Shown in pieces: positions 8,944-22,253 of a stretch of DNA of 64,000 nucleotides (the first letter of the stretch is position 1; the number at the start of each line of letters is the position of its first letter). The translations under genes and the position numbers were made by a program. This DNA is from Vibrio penaeicida (GTDB lineage: Bacteria > Pseudomonadota > Gammaproteobacteria > Enterobacterales > Vibrionaceae): positions 3,782,001 through 3,846,000 of the forward strand of contig NZ_AP025144.1 in assembly GCF_019977755.1 (NCBI RefSeq), in the 5' to 3' direction. The notes beneath the pieces were generated by a model. The model made no database searches and was not told the DNA's origin. It worked only from the letters and a program-made list of their open reading frames with translations.

Positions 8944-9198
8944 ATGCCGTGTCGAACATGCCAAGAAAACTGGTTTTGGAAGAAAATAGGCCGTTGCCAG
9001 CGATGCATGGATCAACTCACTGTACTTTCGGTCGCGTGCTGGGTTGTTTGGTGGTTTGCTTTAAAAGAGTCTCCCAATAGTATTCAGTCTGTGACGTTAA
9101 TTTTTGCTGGCTTTGCTTTCAATGCCTTACTTGCCATGCATCTTTGGATGAAGTTTGTCATTTTCCCTTGGCAAGCACGCAATAAAAAACCGCGCTGA
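8944..9198 (+). CDS. Small membrane protein with zinc-ribbon-like N-terminus (DUF3624-like)
   Basis: An 84 aa protein with two CxxC pairs at the N-terminus (CRTC and CQRC, about 16 residues apart), which could bind a metal. Two hydrophobic segments follow (about 25-44 and 49-72) and a basic tail (ARNKKPR). The architecture and the WFWKKIGRC region match what I recall of DUF3624, found mainly in vibrios and relatives. No function is known to me. It is flanked by its own terminator upstream and the alkaline phosphatase terminator at its 3' end, so it is probably monocistronic. Confidence 0.75.
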   Translation: MPCRTCQENWFWKKIGRCQRCMDQLTVLSVACWVVWWFALKESPNSIQSVTLIFAGFAFNALLAMHLWMKFVIFPWQARNKKPR

Positions 9199-9210
9199 TT
9201 TCTGCGCGGC
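9184..9210 (-). terminator. Terminator of the alkaline phosphatase gene, overlapping the 3' end of the DUF3624 gene
   Basis: A CCGCGC/GCGCGG stem (9190-9195 with 9204-9209) is followed on the minus strand by six T. It lies about 30 bp past the phosphatase stop, and its left arm is inside the last codons of the convergent gene. Confidence 0.8.
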
Positions 9211-9240
9211 TTCCATTGTATGAAGGCTACTTCTTAATTC

Positions 9241-10707
9241 TTACTTAGTTAGCCTTAACGCTTCATCAATCACATGATAAATGTAGTTTTGCTCTACCAC
9301 GCCTTGGAATAGCCAAGCTTGCGGACCACGAGCAAAAATCGCTACATCTTCCCCAGAGTGTGTTTCTGAGCCTAGCTTGACCAATGATTGCTGTAAGTAA
9401 TCTAGCTTGAGTACTTCTTTTTCCGACAAATCACTTCGCTTCCCTTCTACTGCACCAGGACCATTACCATACGCCAACGTCGTGTAGTTTTTTCCAAATT
9501 CGTCTTTATTGAATTTACCTTTGGATTTAGAGAGGCCAAGAATGGGGTTGCCGCGTTCTGCATAACCATTTGAAATCAAAGTATGCGCGTGGTCGGCTGT
9601 CACTACGATCAGTGTCTCTTTTGGATCCGTCATTTCCAAAGCGGCTTTAATAGCGCGGTCATATTCCACCGTGTCTTCAAGTGCTCGTGCAGCATTACCT
9701 GCGTGGTGGGCGTGATCGATACGACCCGATTCCACCATAAGCAGATAGCCCTTCTGATTATTTTTCAGGATCTCGATGGCTTTGGAGGTCATTTCAGATA
9801 GTGATGGCTCTTTGTTTTCCTGTACACGATCGGCTTCATACTGCATGTGGCTACTTTCAAACAACCCAAATGCTCGTTTGGTGTTTTCATTCAGCTTCTC
9901 GAAGCCAGCTCGGTCGTAAACATAGGTTCCTTGCGGATAGCGCGCTTCCCACTCTTTGACTAAGTTGCGCCCATCCTTTCTCTTGCCTTTCTTACCTTCT
10001 GGATCGGTCATCGTATTGGGAATAAATTCACGTCGACCGCCCCCAAACGCCACTTGGAAACCACTACCGGAATCAAACTCAACAAACTGCGAAGCAATGT
10101 CTTTACAACCTGTGCTTTTCGCAATGTTTGGAAGCTTACCGTCGTTTTCCCAATTACGGTCAGCACTATGCGCGTAGGCTGTCGCAGGAGTGGCATGAGT
10201 TAAACGCGCAGTAGAGACCACACCTAAAGACAAACCTTTTTCACCTGCCATTTGGAAAGCTGTTTTGACTTCATTTCCCTTCTGAGTGTTACAAAAACCA
10301 CGCTGAACATTGTCGTTCACGTTAATGATGCCCGCTTTGGTTTTCACACCCGACACCATCGCGGTTGCCGTTCCTGCAGAGTCTGGAGTTTGCATATCAG
10401 TGTTGTATGTTTTGGATAATGCCGTATGAGGCAAACGCTCCATAGCCAACACAAACTCTTCACCCTTTTGACCTTTTTGCTGACCAGCATAAATACGTGC
10501 AGCGGTTATGGTGCCAACGCTCATGCCGTCGCCCACAAACAGAATCACATTTTTTGCCGGTCCATCAATTGGCTTAAGCTCTTTTGCAGCAGCAATCGCG
10601 CTTTTTGCTTCTTGGTACCAAGTATCAGATTGCTGAGGTACATTGGCGTTCACGGTCGCTGCGGTAATCACACCAATTGCTAACGTAGAAAGTTGAAGCC
10701 CTTTCAT
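9241..10707 (-). CDS. Alkaline phosphatase (PhoA superfamily), secreted
   Basis: A periplasmic or secreted metal-dependent phosphomonoesterase that releases inorganic phosphate. The signal peptide is about residues 1-21, cleaving after VNA. The metal-binding LFVGDGMS motif is near residue 56. The catalytic Ser sits in TPDSAGTATAM, and the metal-binding ESGRIDHAHHAG and TADHAHT segments follow. At 488 aa it is longer than E. coli PhoA and resembles marine Vibrio alkaline phosphatases. A candidate Pho box lies upstream, consistent with PhoB control. I leave the symbol blank because vibrios carry several alkaline phosphatase types. Confidence 0.9.
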   Translation of the reverse strand: MKGLQLSTLAIGVITAATVNANVPQQSDTWYQEAKSAIAAAKELKPIDGPAKNVILFVGDGMSVGTITAARIYAGQQKGQKGEEFVLAMERLPHTALSKTYNTDMQTPDSAGTATAMVSGVKTKAGIINVNDNVQRGFCNTQKGNEVKTAFQMAGEKGLSLGVVSTARLTHATPATAYAHSADRNWENDGKLPNIAKSTGCKDIASQFVEFDSGSGFQVAFGGGRREFIPNTMTDPEGKKGKRKDGRNLVKEWEARYPQGTYVYDRAGFEKLNENTKRAFGLFESSHMQYEADRVQENKEPSLSEMTSKAIEILKNNQKGYLLMVESGRIDHAHHAGNAARALEDTVEYDRAIKAALEMTDPKETLIVVTADHAHTLISNGYAERGNPILGLSKSKGKFNKDEFGKNYTTLAYGNGPGAVEGKRSDLSEKEVLKLDYLQQSLVKLGSETHSGEDVAIFARGPQAWLFQGVVEQNYIYHVIDEALRLTK

Positions 10708-10784
10708 GGGGATATCTCCGAAGTAGTTTGATAATCAACGGAGGACACTCTAAAGATCAAAAAGTATGCTTAGGTATCAATGAA

Positions 10785-10813
10785 GTGAATGTTTCATGAA
10801 AATTTAATGAATA
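10785..10813 (-). promoter_or_regulatory. Candidate Pho box upstream of alkaline phosphatase
   Basis: On the minus strand three 7-mers follow one another every 11 bp: TATTCAT, TTTTCAT and CATTCAC, each separated by 4 bp. This is the spacing of PhoB sites (CTGTCAT-N4-repeat). It ends 78 bp before the phosphatase start codon. The match is to TTCAT cores rather than a full GTCAT. Confidence 0.6.
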
Positions 10814-10874
10814 TGTAATGTTATAACAATCCATAAATATAAAGAGGAAATTCAAATTGAGCTGGATCGGAAAA

Positions 10875-10912
10875 AGAAAAAAGCCCCTAAACCAAATCTG
10901 GTTAGGGGCCTT
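10875..10912 (-). terminator. Terminator of the arg operon (after argH)
   Basis: An 11-12 bp stem (TGGTTAGGGGC with GCCCCTAAACCA, one bulge) runs into a T-rich tract on the minus strand. It lies about 130 bp past the argH stop. The rest of the 10708-11039 gap holds the Pho box and otherwise AT-rich sequence. Confidence 0.8.
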
Positions 10913-11039
10913 CTTAGATTCATCTAAGAAAAAGCAGTGGTATTAATATGACCGCACTCTTCCTTAATAAGTTCCCAAAAAAGATCAATTTTCTTTAAAA
11001 AGATCTGAGCTGATTCAAAAACTGTTTTTAATCACACTG

Positions 11040-13013
<1,974 letters not shown>

Positions 13014-14228
13014 TTATTTTTTATTTTCGTTCAAAGCGCGAATACGGCTAGACAGGGAATAAAGGCGGATGAAACCACCAGCATGACTTTGGTCATACAC
13101 TTCGTCTTCGCCAAACGTAGCAAACTCTTCAGAGTACAAGCTGTTGTCTGAACGCTTTTGCGTTACGGTTGCTTGACCTTTGTACAGTTTAATCACGACT
13201 TCGCCGTTCACATCTTGCGCCAACTCCTCTGTAGCTGCAAGGAGAGACTTACAAAGCGGTGTAAACCAACGACCATCATAGACAAGGTGAGAAGCTTTTA
13301 AGCCCAATTCTTCACGGAATTCAAACGCCGATTTGTCTAACACCAATTGTTCTACAGCACGCAGCGCTTCCATCATGATCGCGCCACCCGGAGTTTCGTA
13401 ACAGCCACGAGATTTCATTCCCACAAGACGGTTCTCAACGATATCAATACGACCAACGCCGTGTTTTGCGCCTTTCTCGTTTAGGTAAACCAATGCGTTG
13501 TATGGTGTCATCGCTTCACCGTCGACAGCGACAACAGCGCCTTTTTCTACTTTCAGTGTCACGCTTTCAGATTCGTTTGGCGCTTGCTCTGGATCAACGG
13601 TCCAAACCCAGCAATCATCATTCGGTGCATTCCATGTATCTTCTAACACACCGCCTTCTGTTGAAATGTGCCATGCATTTGCATCACGTGAGTAAATCTT
13701 AGTTAATGAAGCCGTACATGGAATGTTGCGCTCTGCTAAGTAATCCAAACACTCTTCACGACTCACTAGATCCCACTCACGCCATGGTGCAATCACGTGT
13801 AGATCCGGTGCAAGAGCAGCAAATGCGCCTTCGAAACGAACTTGGTCATTACCTTTACCCGTACAGCCATGGCATAACGCATCGGCACCCACTTTACGCG
13901 CCACTTCAACCTGCGCTTTAGCAATGATTGGACGAGCCATAGACGTACCCAGTAGGTATTTGCCTTCGTACAGCGCACCTGTTTTTAATGTCGGGTAGAT
14001 ATAATCTGCCACCATTTCTTCTTTTAGGTCCGCGATGTAGCACTCAGAAGCGCCGGATGCTTTGGCTTTTTCTTCAATGCCTTCAAGCTCTTCCGCACCT
14101 TGACCAACATCTGCAACAAATGCCACAACTTCACAATCGTAGTTTTCTTTTAGCCATGGAATGATCACAGATGTGTCCAGACCGCCAGAGTAGGCAACGA
14201 CTACTTTTTTTACGTTTACTTTGCTCAT
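13014..14228 (-). CDS. argG: Argininosuccinate synthase
   Basis: Joins citrulline and aspartate with ATP to form argininosuccinate. The N-terminal ATP pyrophosphatase loop [12 protein letters not shown] is at residues 10-21. Further conserved segments include [13 protein letters not shown], the IAPWREW motif and [11 protein letters not shown]. The length of 404 aa is typical for this bacterial form. It sits between argB and argH on the minus strand with about 66 bp and 99 bp gaps, so it is probably cotranscribed. Confidence 0.97.
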   Translation of the reverse strand: MSKVNVKKVVVAYSGGLDTSVIIPWLKENYDCEVVAFVADVGQGAEELEGIEEKAKASGASECYIADLKEEMVADYIYPTLKTGALYEGKYLLGTSMARPIIAKAQVEVARKVGADALCHGCTGKGNDQVRFEGAFAALAPDLHVIAPWREWDLVSREECLDYLAERNIPCTASLTKIYSRDANAWHISTEGGVLEDTWNAPNDDCWVWTVDPEQAPNESESVTLKVEKGAVVAVDGEAMTPYNALVYLNEKGAKHGVGRIDIVENRLVGMKSRGCYETPGGAIMMEALRAVEQLVLDKSAFEFREELGLKASHLVYDGRWFTPLCKSLLAATEELAQDVNGEVVIKLYKGQATVTQKRSDNSLYSEEFATFGEDEVYDQSHAGGFIRLYSLSSRIRALNENKK

Positions 14229-14294
14229 TTTACTTCTCCTAATCCTTGGGTCTGCACTTGGCGGTCAGCGCCCAAAAGGTCATACAAAATTGGT

Positions 14295-15083
14295 TTATTC
14301 AGGTAAGAACTGCGTACCGATATTGGTACCAGAAAATAAATCGGTCAGTTTTTCAGGGTAACGCCATGTCGCTACCTGAATCGGACGTCCAAGATCGTTA
14401 GCCGCTTTCAATGCAGCGTGCACTTTTACGATCATGCCGTCAGTAATCACTTTGCCTTCAATAAGCTGAAGAGCCTCGGTTTTGTTTAAACTGTTCAATA
14501 GGTGCCCTTTGCCGTCCAGCACGCCGCTGACATCAGAGAGCAACACCAATTCAGCATCCAATGCACCCGCTACAGCTACCGCTGCTTGGTCGGCATTGAC
14601 GTTCATGAGTTGCCCTTCTTCTGTCATACCTATTGAACTGATGATGGCGATAGCGCCTGTATTCATTATGGCTTGCAGTACATCAGGATTCCCCGGAGTC
14701 GCATTGCCTACTGCACCCAGCTCTGGGTTCAGCTCTGTCACTTGGCACAACCCGCCATCCGCAAGGCTCAATCCAACCGCGTTAACGCCAGATTTAATCG
14801 CTTCACCTTGAAGTAGCTTGTTTGCTGTGCCTGCTAGCGCTCCAGCGATGAATGGGATTTGCTCGTAAGGAGTGATGCGCAAACCATCCTTTTTAAAAGT
14901 GGCTAATTGAAGCTTGCTCATTAAGTCATCAACAAGGTAGCCACCACCATGAACAATCACAATAGAGCGCTGTTCTGACTGTTGGTAATCTTTGATTGCA
15001 CCGAAAAGCTTTCCAAGCGTTTCACTGCATTCTAATGCGGCACCGCCCAGTTTTACGACAAGTGGGTTTTGTGTAGTCATCAT
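14295..15083 (-). CDS. argB: Acetylglutamate kinase
   Basis: Phosphorylates N-acetylglutamate, the second step of arginine synthesis. It is an amino-acid kinase fold with the N-terminal VVKLGGAAL loop, the [12 protein letters not shown] glycine loop, GALAGTANK, and the C-terminal MNVNADQAA and [11 protein letters not shown] segments. Two adjacent ATGs (15083 and 15080) follow AAGGAAG, and either may start translation. A GTG further out is unlikely. It begins 7 bp after the argC stop. Confidence 0.96.
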   Translation of the reverse strand: MMTTQNPLVVKLGGAALECSETLGKLFGAIKDYQQSEQRSIVIVHGGGYLVDDLMSKLQLATFKKDGLRITPYEQIPFIAGALAGTANKLLQGEAIKSGVNAVGLSLADGGLCQVTELNPELGAVGNATPGNPDVLQAIMNTGAIAIISSIGMTEEGQLMNVNADQAAVAVAGALDAELVLLSDVSGVLDGKGHLLNSLNKTEALQLIEGKVITDGMIVKVHAALKAANDLGRPIQVATWRYPEKLTDLFSGTNIGTQFLPE

Positions 15084-15090
15084 CACTTCC

Positions 15091-16095
15091 TTAAATCAGT
15101 GCCGTCAGTGGCTCGTAGCCATAACGAAGGTTCAAACACTGCATTGCTTGGCTTGAAGCGCCTTTCAGCAGATTGTCGATTGCCGATACAACGATCACGT
15201 GTTCACCCTGAACTTTCCAACCCAAATCATTAAAAGGCGTATTTTCTACTTGTAGGATGGTCGGCAGTTGATCATCAAACAAACGTACAGCTGGCTTGTC
15301 GCCATAGGCATTGTGAAAAGCGTCTGTTACTTGTTGAAGCGTCACGTCAGCTTTTAGCTTCATGGTTATGGTCGCTAAAATGCCACGTTTGAAGTTACCA
15401 AGATGAGGAGTGAAAATAACATCACACCCAAGATGTGAAGCAATTTCTGGTTGATGACGGTGAGTAAACACACCGTAAGCTTGCATCGATACTTCGCAGA
15501 AGCTGTTGGTCATTGTGGCTTTTCTGCCTGCACCTGAAACTCCGGAAGTCGCGTTAATTACTGGCCATTGTGACGTTTCAACTAGACCTGCAGCTAAAAG
15601 AGGCTTAATCGCCAATTGTGATGCCGTTGGGTAACATCCTGGTACAGCTACAAGCTGAGCTTCTGAAATAGCAGCTTCATTCCACTCCGCTAAACCGTAT
15701 ACCGCTTTATCTAGCCATTCTGGGTTGCTGTGTTCAAACCCGTAGTAATCTGGATAAAAGTTTTCTTTCTGCACCCGATAAGCGCCAGATAAGTCAAACA
15801 CTGTACAGCCGTGCTCTAATAAGGTAGGCGCTAAGTCGTGGCTGACTTCATGCGCGGTTGCCAAAAATACCACGTCGGACTCTTTAGCAACGGCTTTAAG
15901 ATCGGTTAATGGAGTGACAGGCATGTCCACGACACCCGATAACTTCTTATGTAACTCTGATACCGGCTTATTTGCGTCGACGCTATTGGCGGACACATAC
16001 AAACCTGATAGCTTGAGATTTGGGTGTTTGGCGACCATCAGAGCAAGTTCTGCACCTGTGTATCCGCTGGCACCAATGATTGTGGTTTTTAACAT
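15091..16095 (-). CDS. argC: N-acetyl-gamma-glutamyl-phosphate reductase
   Basis: NADPH-dependent reduction of acetylglutamyl phosphate to the semialdehyde, third step of arginine synthesis. The N-terminal Rossmann motif is [14 protein letters not shown], and the catalytic Cys is in [13 protein letters not shown]. The start at 16095 is chosen because [11 protein letters not shown] is the usual beginning; the longer form adds five residues (MDVLQ). It is the first gene of argCBGH and is read away from the ARG-box operator. Confidence 0.96.
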   Translation of the reverse strand: MLKTTIIGASGYTGAELALMVAKHPNLKLSGLYVSANSVDANKPVSELHKKLSGVVDMPVTPLTDLKAVAKESDVVFLATAHEVSHDLAPTLLEHGCTVFDLSGAYRVQKENFYPDYYGFEHSNPEWLDKAVYGLAEWNEAAISEAQLVAVPGCYPTASQLAIKPLLAAGLVETSQWPVINATSGVSGAGRKATMTNSFCEVSMQAYGVFTHRHQPEIASHLGCDVIFTPHLGNFKRGILATITMKLKADVTLQQVTDAFHNAYGDKPAVRLFDDQLPTILQVENTPFNDLGWKVQGEHVIVVSAIDNLLKGASSQAMQCLNLRYGYEPLTALI

Positions 16096-16168
16096 CTGCA
16101 ACACATCCAATTTCGCTTGTCACTTAATTTCTATAAAAGTGACTATCCATACTTGATTATTAACTCTA

Positions 16169-16207
16169 TTTGAGTTTTTATTCACTTATTGTGATTTAAT
16201 ATGTGTT
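16169..16207. promoter_or_regulatory. Paired ARG boxes (ArgR operator) between argC and argE
   Basis: The first 18-bp box (16169-16186) has the core TGAGTTTTTATTCA, one mismatch from TGAAT-W4-ATTCA. A weaker box (16190-16207) has the core TGATTTAATATGTG. They start 21 bp apart, leaving the 3-bp gap typical of ARG-box pairs bound by an ArgR hexamer. The position between divergent argCBGH and argE supports joint repression by arginine. Confidence 0.75.
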
Positions 16208-16252
16208 TTATCGTTTTAAGCTTAGTCTGTCAACAGTGGAAGTGAAGTTAAT

Positions 16253-17389
16253 ATGCAAATACCCGGTTTTATCGATATCTACGGTGGCTTAATTTCCACC
16301 TCCTCTATTAGCTCAAGTGATGCGAGTTGGGATGAAGGAAACAGTGAAGTCATTGCGAAACTTGCCACATGGTTTAATGACTTGGGGTTTGAAACGGACG
16401 TTGTTGAAGTCGAAAAAGGCAAGCACAACCTGATTGCCAAGATGGGACAGGGAGAAGGCGGCTTATTATTAGCGGGTCACTCCGATACTGTTCCTTTCGA
16501 CGAAGGGCGCTGGAATTTCAACCCACATGCATTAACAGAAGCAAACAATCGTTTTTATGGTTTGGGTACGGCCGACATGAAAGGCTTTTTCGCTTTTATA
16601 TTAGAAGCCGTTAAAAGCGTCGACTGGAGTACGCAAACAAAACCACTTTATGTACTGGCGACATGTGACGAAGAAACGACCATGCTCGGGGCGCGCCACT
16701 TCACTCAAGATGCTCCGTTCAAACCGGATTACTGCATTATAGGCGAACCCACTAGTTTGGTTCCTATTCGAGGGCACAAAGGCCATGTAGCAAATGCCGT
16801 GCGCGTTACCGGTCATTCAGGGCACTCGTCAAACCCTGCTTTGGGTGTCAATGCCATAGAAATTATGCATGAAGTGCTTTTTGCGCTCATGCAGCTCAGA
16901 GATCAATTAATTAAAACTTATCATCACCCAGGCTTTGAGATCCCTTCCCCGACCCTGAATTTAGGGCATATTCATGGTGGCGACAGTGCCAATCGAATAT
17001 GTGGGTGTTGCGAGCTTCACTACGATGTAAGACCTCTACCTGGCATCAGCCTTGATGGATTGGACAACCTTCTGCGCGATGCACTTAAAGAAGTCGAAGC
17101 CAAGTGGCCAGGAAGAATCGAGATTCAACCATTGCATGATCCTATCCCAGGATATGAGTGTAACCACGACCACCCGTTTATTGGTGGAATGGAAACTATC
17201 TGTGAAAAGCCAAGTGAAACCGTAAACTACTGTACTGAAGCCCCTTTCTTGCAGCAACTTTGCCCCACTCTCGTCCTTGGACCAGGTTCAATTGATCAGG
17301 CCCACCAGCCCGATGAATACCTTGCTTTTGAGTTTATCGACCCAACCATCGATGTTTTAAAGAAAGCCATTCACCAATACTGTTTCTAA
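16253..17389 (+). CDS. argE: Acetylornithine deacetylase
   Basis: A zinc M20-family hydrolase that removes the acetyl group from N-acetylornithine. Metal-binding and catalytic motifs visible are [37 protein letters not shown] and IIGEPT. The dimerisation-domain motif GHSGHSS and the late His in [10 protein letters not shown] are also present. The 378 aa length is standard. It is divergent from argC across the ARG boxes. ArgE together with the acetyltransferase domain on ArgH indicates the linear, non-cyclic pathway. Confidence 0.96.
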   Translation: MQIPGFIDIYGGLISTSSISSSDASWDEGNSEVIAKLATWFNDLGFETDVVEVEKGKHNLIAKMGQGEGGLLLAGHSDTVPFDEGRWNFNPHALTEANNRFYGLGTADMKGFFAFILEAVKSVDWSTQTKPLYVLATCDEETTMLGARHFTQDAPFKPDYCIIGEPTSLVPIRGHKGHVANAVRVTGHSGHSSNPALGVNAIEIMHEVLFALMQLRDQLIKTYHHPGFEIPSPTLNLGHIHGGDSANRICGCCELHYDVRPLPGISLDGLDNLLRDALKEVEAKWPGRIEIQPLHDPIPGYECNHDHPFIGGMETICEKPSETVNYCTEAPFLQQLCPTLVLGPGSIDQAHQPDEYLAFEFIDPTIDVLKKAIHQYCF

Positions 17390-17411
17390 ACATTTCAAGA
17401 AAATGATCTCT

Positions 17412-17436
17412 AAAAGCGTAGGTAGCTGCGCTTTTT
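17412..17436 (+). terminator. Terminator after argE
   Basis: AAAGCGTAG and CTGCGCTTT pair around a GTAG loop (one G-U pair) and run into six T, 20 bp past the argE stop. Confidence 0.8.
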
Positions 17437-17652
17437 TAACGCTTCTTAAACCAGAGCACATCAAGCTTCAGCAATTATTGAAAGAAAATTTCACAATAGC
17501 GCTACAAAGCGCGTATCAAAAATGAGCAATATCAATAGTTGCCCGAATTCCGTTGTTTTAGTGTCGGATTATTTGACTCAAGCCAAACAATTTCGCTAGA
17601 TTGTGGGCTTAAACAAAACATCGGATGTAATAAATTTACGAGGCGGGAAACA

Positions 17653-20286
17653 ATGAATGAAAAATATGCCGCGCTAAAAAGCAATGTGAGCATGCTAGGT
17701 CGATTACTTGGCAATACCATTCAAGATGCACATGGTGAGGCGATCCTAGAGAAAGTCGAAACCATTCGTAAACTCTCAAAATCAGCACGAGGGGGCAGTC
17801 AGGAAGACCGCGAGAATCTCATAAAAGAAATTGAAAGCCTACCAGACGAGCAGCTCACACCCGTTGCTCGTGCATTCAACCAATTTCTAAACCTCACCAA
17901 CATGGCAGAGCAATACCACACCATTTCTCGTCATTGTGAGGAACACGTCTGCGAACCAGACGCCATTAACAGTCTATTTTCAAAGCTAAGCCAAAGCGAC
18001 ATCAGTAAACTCGACACTGCTCAGGCTGTTCGTGATTTGAACATTGAGCTAGTGCTAACGGCGCACCCGACAGAAATTACGCGTCGTACCATGATCAACA
18101 AACTGGTCAAAATCAACGAGTGTCTTTCAAAGCTAGAGCTTAGCGATCTCTCGTACAAAGAACGCGTAAAAACAGAGCGTCGCCTAGAGCAGCTTATCGC
18201 ACAGGCATGGCACTCTGACGTTATCCGTCAGCAACGCCCAACGCCAATCGATGAAGCAAAATGGGGTTTTGCTGTTGTTGAAAATTCCTTATGGCAGGGT
18301 GTGCCTGATTTCCTACGTGAATTAGATGAACGTTTGGAAGGATATCTTGGCGAAGGTTTACCTATTGATGCAAGACCGGTTCATTTCTCTTCTTGGATGG
18401 GAGGTGACCGCGACGGTAACCCATTTGTTACCCACACCATTACTCGCGAAGTCATGTTGTTGTCTCGCTGGAAAGCAGCCGACCTATACCTAAATGACAT
18501 TAATGAGCTGGTTAGCGAACTGTCGATGACCAAATGCAGTGACGCACTGCGTGAGTTGGCGGGTGAAGGGGAGCATGAACCTTATCGTGCGATCTTAAAA
18601 CGAATCCGTACAACGCTCACCGAAACCCGAGACATTCTCGAAGCCAAAATCAATGGTGAGCAACTGGCAGTAAAAGCGCCGTTGAAATCCAATGAGCAGC
18701 TTTGGGAACCACTTTATGCGTGTTACCAATCTTTGCATGAATGCGGCATGGGCGTCATTGCCGACGGTTCTCTGCTAGATACTCTCCGTCGAATCAAATC
18801 ATTTGGCATTCACTTAGTGCGCCTCGACATTCGCCAAGAAAGCACACGCCACTCAGATGTATTGTCAGAACTAACGCGTTACCTTGGTATTGGCGATTAC
18901 GACCAATGGAGCGAACAAGATAAAGTTGCTTTCCTTACAGCGGAACTTAGCTCTAAGCGCCCACTTCTGCCGCGAGGTTGGGAACCATCAGAGCCTGTAA
19001 AAGAGGTGTTGGATACCTGCCGTATCGTGGCAAGTCAACCTCGTGAAGCGTTTGGTGCCTACGTAATTTCTATGGCAAGAACCGCTTCAGACGTACTTGC
19101 AGTGCACTTGTTACTTCAAGAGTCAGGTTGTCCATATCGCATGGACGTTTGTCCACTGTTCGAAACACTGGAAGATTTGAATAACGCTGAAGCCGTTATC
19201 ACCCAGTTAATGGGTATCGACCTATACCGCGGTTTCATTCAGAACCACCAAATGGTCATGATCGGTTACTCAGATTCCGCCAAAGATGCTGGTGTTATGG
19301 CGGCGGGTTGGGCGCAATACCGTGCCATGGAAGCCTTAGTGAAGGTATCTGAAGAAGCGGGCATCGAGCTGACCTTATTCCACGGTCGTGGTGGTACGGT
19401 TGGTCGTGGTGGTGCACCTGCACACGCTGCGTTGCTTTCTCAACCGCCGAAAAGCCTCAAAGGTGGTCTGCGCGTAACTGAACAAGGTGAAATGATCCGC
19501 TTTAAGCTGGGCTTACCTGAAGTGGCGGTCAACAGCTTCAACATGTACGCCAGTGCAATATTAGAAGCCAACCTGCTGCCACCACCGGAGCCGAAGCAAG
19601 AATGGCGTGACTTGATGGACACCCTGTCTGAAGTGTCTTGTGAAGCCTATCGTGGGGTTGTTCGTGGTGAGCCTGACTTCGTACCGTATTTCCGCGCGGC
19701 AACACCAGAGCTTGAGCTAGGCATGCTGCCATTAGGTTCACGCCCATCGAAGCGTAATCCTAACGGTGGTGTCGAAAGCTTACGTGCCATTCCATGGATT
19801 TTCTCATGGAGCCAAAACCGCTTGGTATTACCAGCATGGTTAGGTGCCGGAGAGGCGATTCAGTATTCGGTCGACCAAGGACACCAATCATTACTGGAGT
19901 CAATGTGTCGCGAATGGCCTTTCTTCTCAACACGATTGGGCATGCTAGAAATGGTGTACTCGAAATGTAACATCGAGATCGCAAGCCTGTACGATCAGAA
20001 GCTAACAGACAAATCTTTGTGGGCTCTGGGCGACAAACTGAGAGCTCAATTACAAAAAGACATTAAAGCTGTACTCAATGTTGAGAATAATGAAAATTTA
20101 ATGCAGAGTGATCCGTGGGGATTAGAATCTATCCGCCTTCGTAACATCTATGTAGAGCCGTTGAATATGCTGCAAGCAGAACTGCTTTACCGTACAAGAC
20201 AGACAGAAACGCCATCGACAGAGCTTAAAGAAGCATTAATGGTCACAATTGCAGGTATTGCAGCAGGAATGCGCAACACCGGTTAA
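17653..20286 (+). CDS. ppc: Phosphoenolpyruvate carboxylase
   Basis: Carboxylates PEP with bicarbonate to oxaloacetate, replenishing the TCA cycle. Key motifs are [12 protein letters not shown] (catalytic His), [29 protein letters not shown] and the RVTEQGEMI segment. The C-terminus ends NTG as in the family. The start at 17653 gives [16 protein letters not shown], preceded by GAGGCGGG. The open frame extends 38 codons further upstream but without family similarity. The product is 877 aa, close to the E. coli enzyme. Confidence 0.96.
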   Translation: MNEKYAALKSNVSMLGRLLGNTIQDAHGEAILEKVETIRKLSKSARGGSQEDRENLIKEIESLPDEQLTPVARAFNQFLNLTNMAEQYHTISRHCEEHVCEPDAINSLFSKLSQSDISKLDTAQAVRDLNIELVLTAHPTEITRRTMINKLVKINECLSKLELSDLSYKERVKTERRLEQLIAQAWHSDVIRQQRPTPIDEAKWGFAVVENSLWQGVPDFLRELDERLEGYLGEGLPIDARPVHFSSWMGGDRDGNPFVTHTITREVMLLSRWKAADLYLNDINELVSELSMTKCSDALRELAGEGEHEPYRAILKRIRTTLTETRDILEAKINGEQLAVKAPLKSNEQLWEPLYACYQSLHECGMGVIADGSLLDTLRRIKSFGIHLVRLDIRQESTRHSDVLSELTRYLGIGDYDQWSEQDKVAFLTAELSSKRPLLPRGWEPSEPVKEVLDTCRIVASQPREAFGAYVISMARTASDVLAVHLLLQESGCPYRMDVCPLFETLEDLNNAEAVITQLMGIDLYRGFIQNHQMVMIGYSDSAKDAGVMAAGWAQYRAMEALVKVSEEAGIELTLFHGRGGTVGRGGAPAHAALLSQPPKSLKGGLRVTEQGEMIRFKLGLPEVAVNSFNMYASAILEANLLPPPEPKQEWRDLMDTLSEVSCEAYRGVVRGEPDFVPYFRAATPELELGMLPLGSRPSKRNPNGGVESLRAIPWIFSWSQNRLVLPAWLGAGEAIQYSVDQGHQSLLESMCREWPFFSTRLGMLEMVYSKCNIEIASLYDQKLTDKSLWALGDKLRAQLQKDIKAVLNVENNENLMQSDPWGLESIRLRNIYVEPLNMLQAELLYRTRQTETPSTELKEALMVTIAGIAAGMRNTG

Positions 20287-20312
20287 CCAGTCATTTATTC
20301 TTTAAGTGAGAC

Positions 20313-20337
20313 AAAAAGCCGCTAAATGCGGCTTTTT
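20313..20337 (+). terminator. Terminator after ppc
   Basis: AAAAAGCCGC / GCGGCTTTTT with a TAAAT loop, ending in five T. Confidence 0.9.
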
Positions 20338-20341
20338 GTAT

Positions 20342-20678
20342 GGCTGGCATTCGCTATTGAGAATTTTGTCAGTTTTTCAAACCATTCATATTTTTTATTC
20401 TACTTAATGCTTATTATTATTGATATGCTTACTAACCGCTGTAAATTTACTAATAACTATCCGCAGCAATTCTATGGCATTGGCATTTGTTTCTAAGGTA
20501 GCAAATTCAATAGCTGCCATTTTCTAGGTGATGTAAGGCTAAGAAGGTGACAGAGCCGTCTAAATTTGTCTTTAGATTGGTATGAGCGCATTAACACACT
20601 ATACAAACGTGCCACAGAAGCACACTCGGTGTTTACGCGTTCAAGTTTTACAGTTTGATTGACCATTGGATTGAAGAC
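20342..20678 (+). promoter_or_regulatory. Long aphA leader and promoter region
   Basis: About 340 bp lie between the ppc terminator and the aphA start and contain no gene. The left part is AT-rich and holds a LuxR/HapR-like site. The right part holds CTAGGTGA (20524-20531) and AGGTGAC (20545-20551). Both are complementary to the conserved UCACCUAG/GUCACCU region of vibrio Qrr small RNAs, which are known to activate aphA translation in V. harveyi and V. cholerae. The pairing itself is inference. Confidence 0.55.
20417..20438. promoter_or_regulatory. Candidate LuxR/HapR/SmcR binding site
   Basis: The left half TTATTGATA matches exactly the left half of the vibrio master quorum regulator palindrome (TTATTGATAAA plus its complement). 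The right half is only partly preserved. LuxR-family repression of aphA at high cell density is established, which makes the position sensible. Confidence 0.5.
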
Positions 20679-21218
20679 ATGTCATTACCGCACGTAATCC
20701 TTACTGTTTTAAGTACTCGTGATGCAACTGGATACGACATCACAAAAGAGTTCTCATACAGTATTGGCTATTTTTGGAAAGCAAGTCACCAACAAGTATA
20801 CCGCGAGCTAAATAAAATGGCTCAAAACCAACTTGTGACTTGCGTGCTTGAGCCGCAAGAGGGCAAACCAGACAGGAAAGTTTATTCAATTACAGAAGAA
20901 GGACGCCGAGCACTTGGGGAGTGGTTTGACCAACCTACTGCACACCCTACCGTTCGCGATGAGTTTTCTGCCAAGTTAATGGCATGTTCCGTACAACCTT
21001 CTACTTCGTATATTGAACAACTGACTGGTTTGATCGAAGAGTCTCGTCAACTAGTGAACCACTACAAAGAAATTGAGTCGGTTTACTACGCGACACCAAG
21101 CACTTTAGACAAGCAAGCTCGTTTAGAGCGTTTAACCCTTCGTCGCAACTTGTTGCTTCGTAACACATGGGTTGCTTGGGCAGAAGAAGCGCTTGCAGAA
21201 TTAGAAGCTATGGCGTAA
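20679..21218 (+). CDS. aphA: PadR-family quorum-sensing and virulence regulator AphA
   Basis: The low-cell-density master regulator of vibrios. In V. cholerae it activates tcpPH, and in V. harveyi and V. parahaemolyticus it controls hundreds of genes opposite to LuxR/OpaR. The sequence begins MSLPHVILTVLSTRDATGYD, followed by a PadR winged helix (KASHQQVYRELNKMAQNQLVT, EGKPDRKVYSITEEG) and a C-terminal helical dimerisation region (RLERLTLRRNLLLRNTWVAW). It closely matches the V. cholerae protein as I recall it. The start at 20679 gives the expected 179 aa. The open frame extends eight codons upstream without similarity. Confidence 0.95.
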   Translation: MSLPHVILTVLSTRDATGYDITKEFSYSIGYFWKASHQQVYRELNKMAQNQLVTCVLEPQEGKPDRKVYSITEEGRRALGEWFDQPTAHPTVRDEFSAKLMACSVQPSTSYIEQLTGLIEESRQLVNHYKEIESVYYATPSTLDKQARLERLTLRRNLLLRNTWVAWAEEALAELEAMA

Positions 21219-21233
21219 ATCTTCGCTATTAAT

Positions 21234-21267
21234 AAAAAAGGTTGGTGCGTACACCAACCTTTTTTTA
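21234..21267. terminator. Bidirectional terminator between aphA and metF
   Basis: GGTTGGTG / CACCAACC stem with CGTA loop, A tract on the left and seven T on the right, serving both convergent genes. Confidence 0.9.
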
Positions 21268-21289
21268 TGTCTCACAGTTTACGTTTAAA

Positions 21290-22216
<927 letters not shown>

Positions 22217-22229
22217 TTAAAATTCTCAG

Positions 22230-22253
22230 CGACGTTTAGACGTCTATATGTCC
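22230..22253 (-). promoter_or_regulatory. Tandem Met boxes upstream of metF
   Basis: Three consecutive 8-mers, CGACGTTT, AGACGTCT (exact consensus) and ATATGTCC, lie about 50 bp before the metF start. MetJ with S-adenosylmethionine binds such tandem AGACGTCT repeats cooperatively. Confidence 0.8.
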
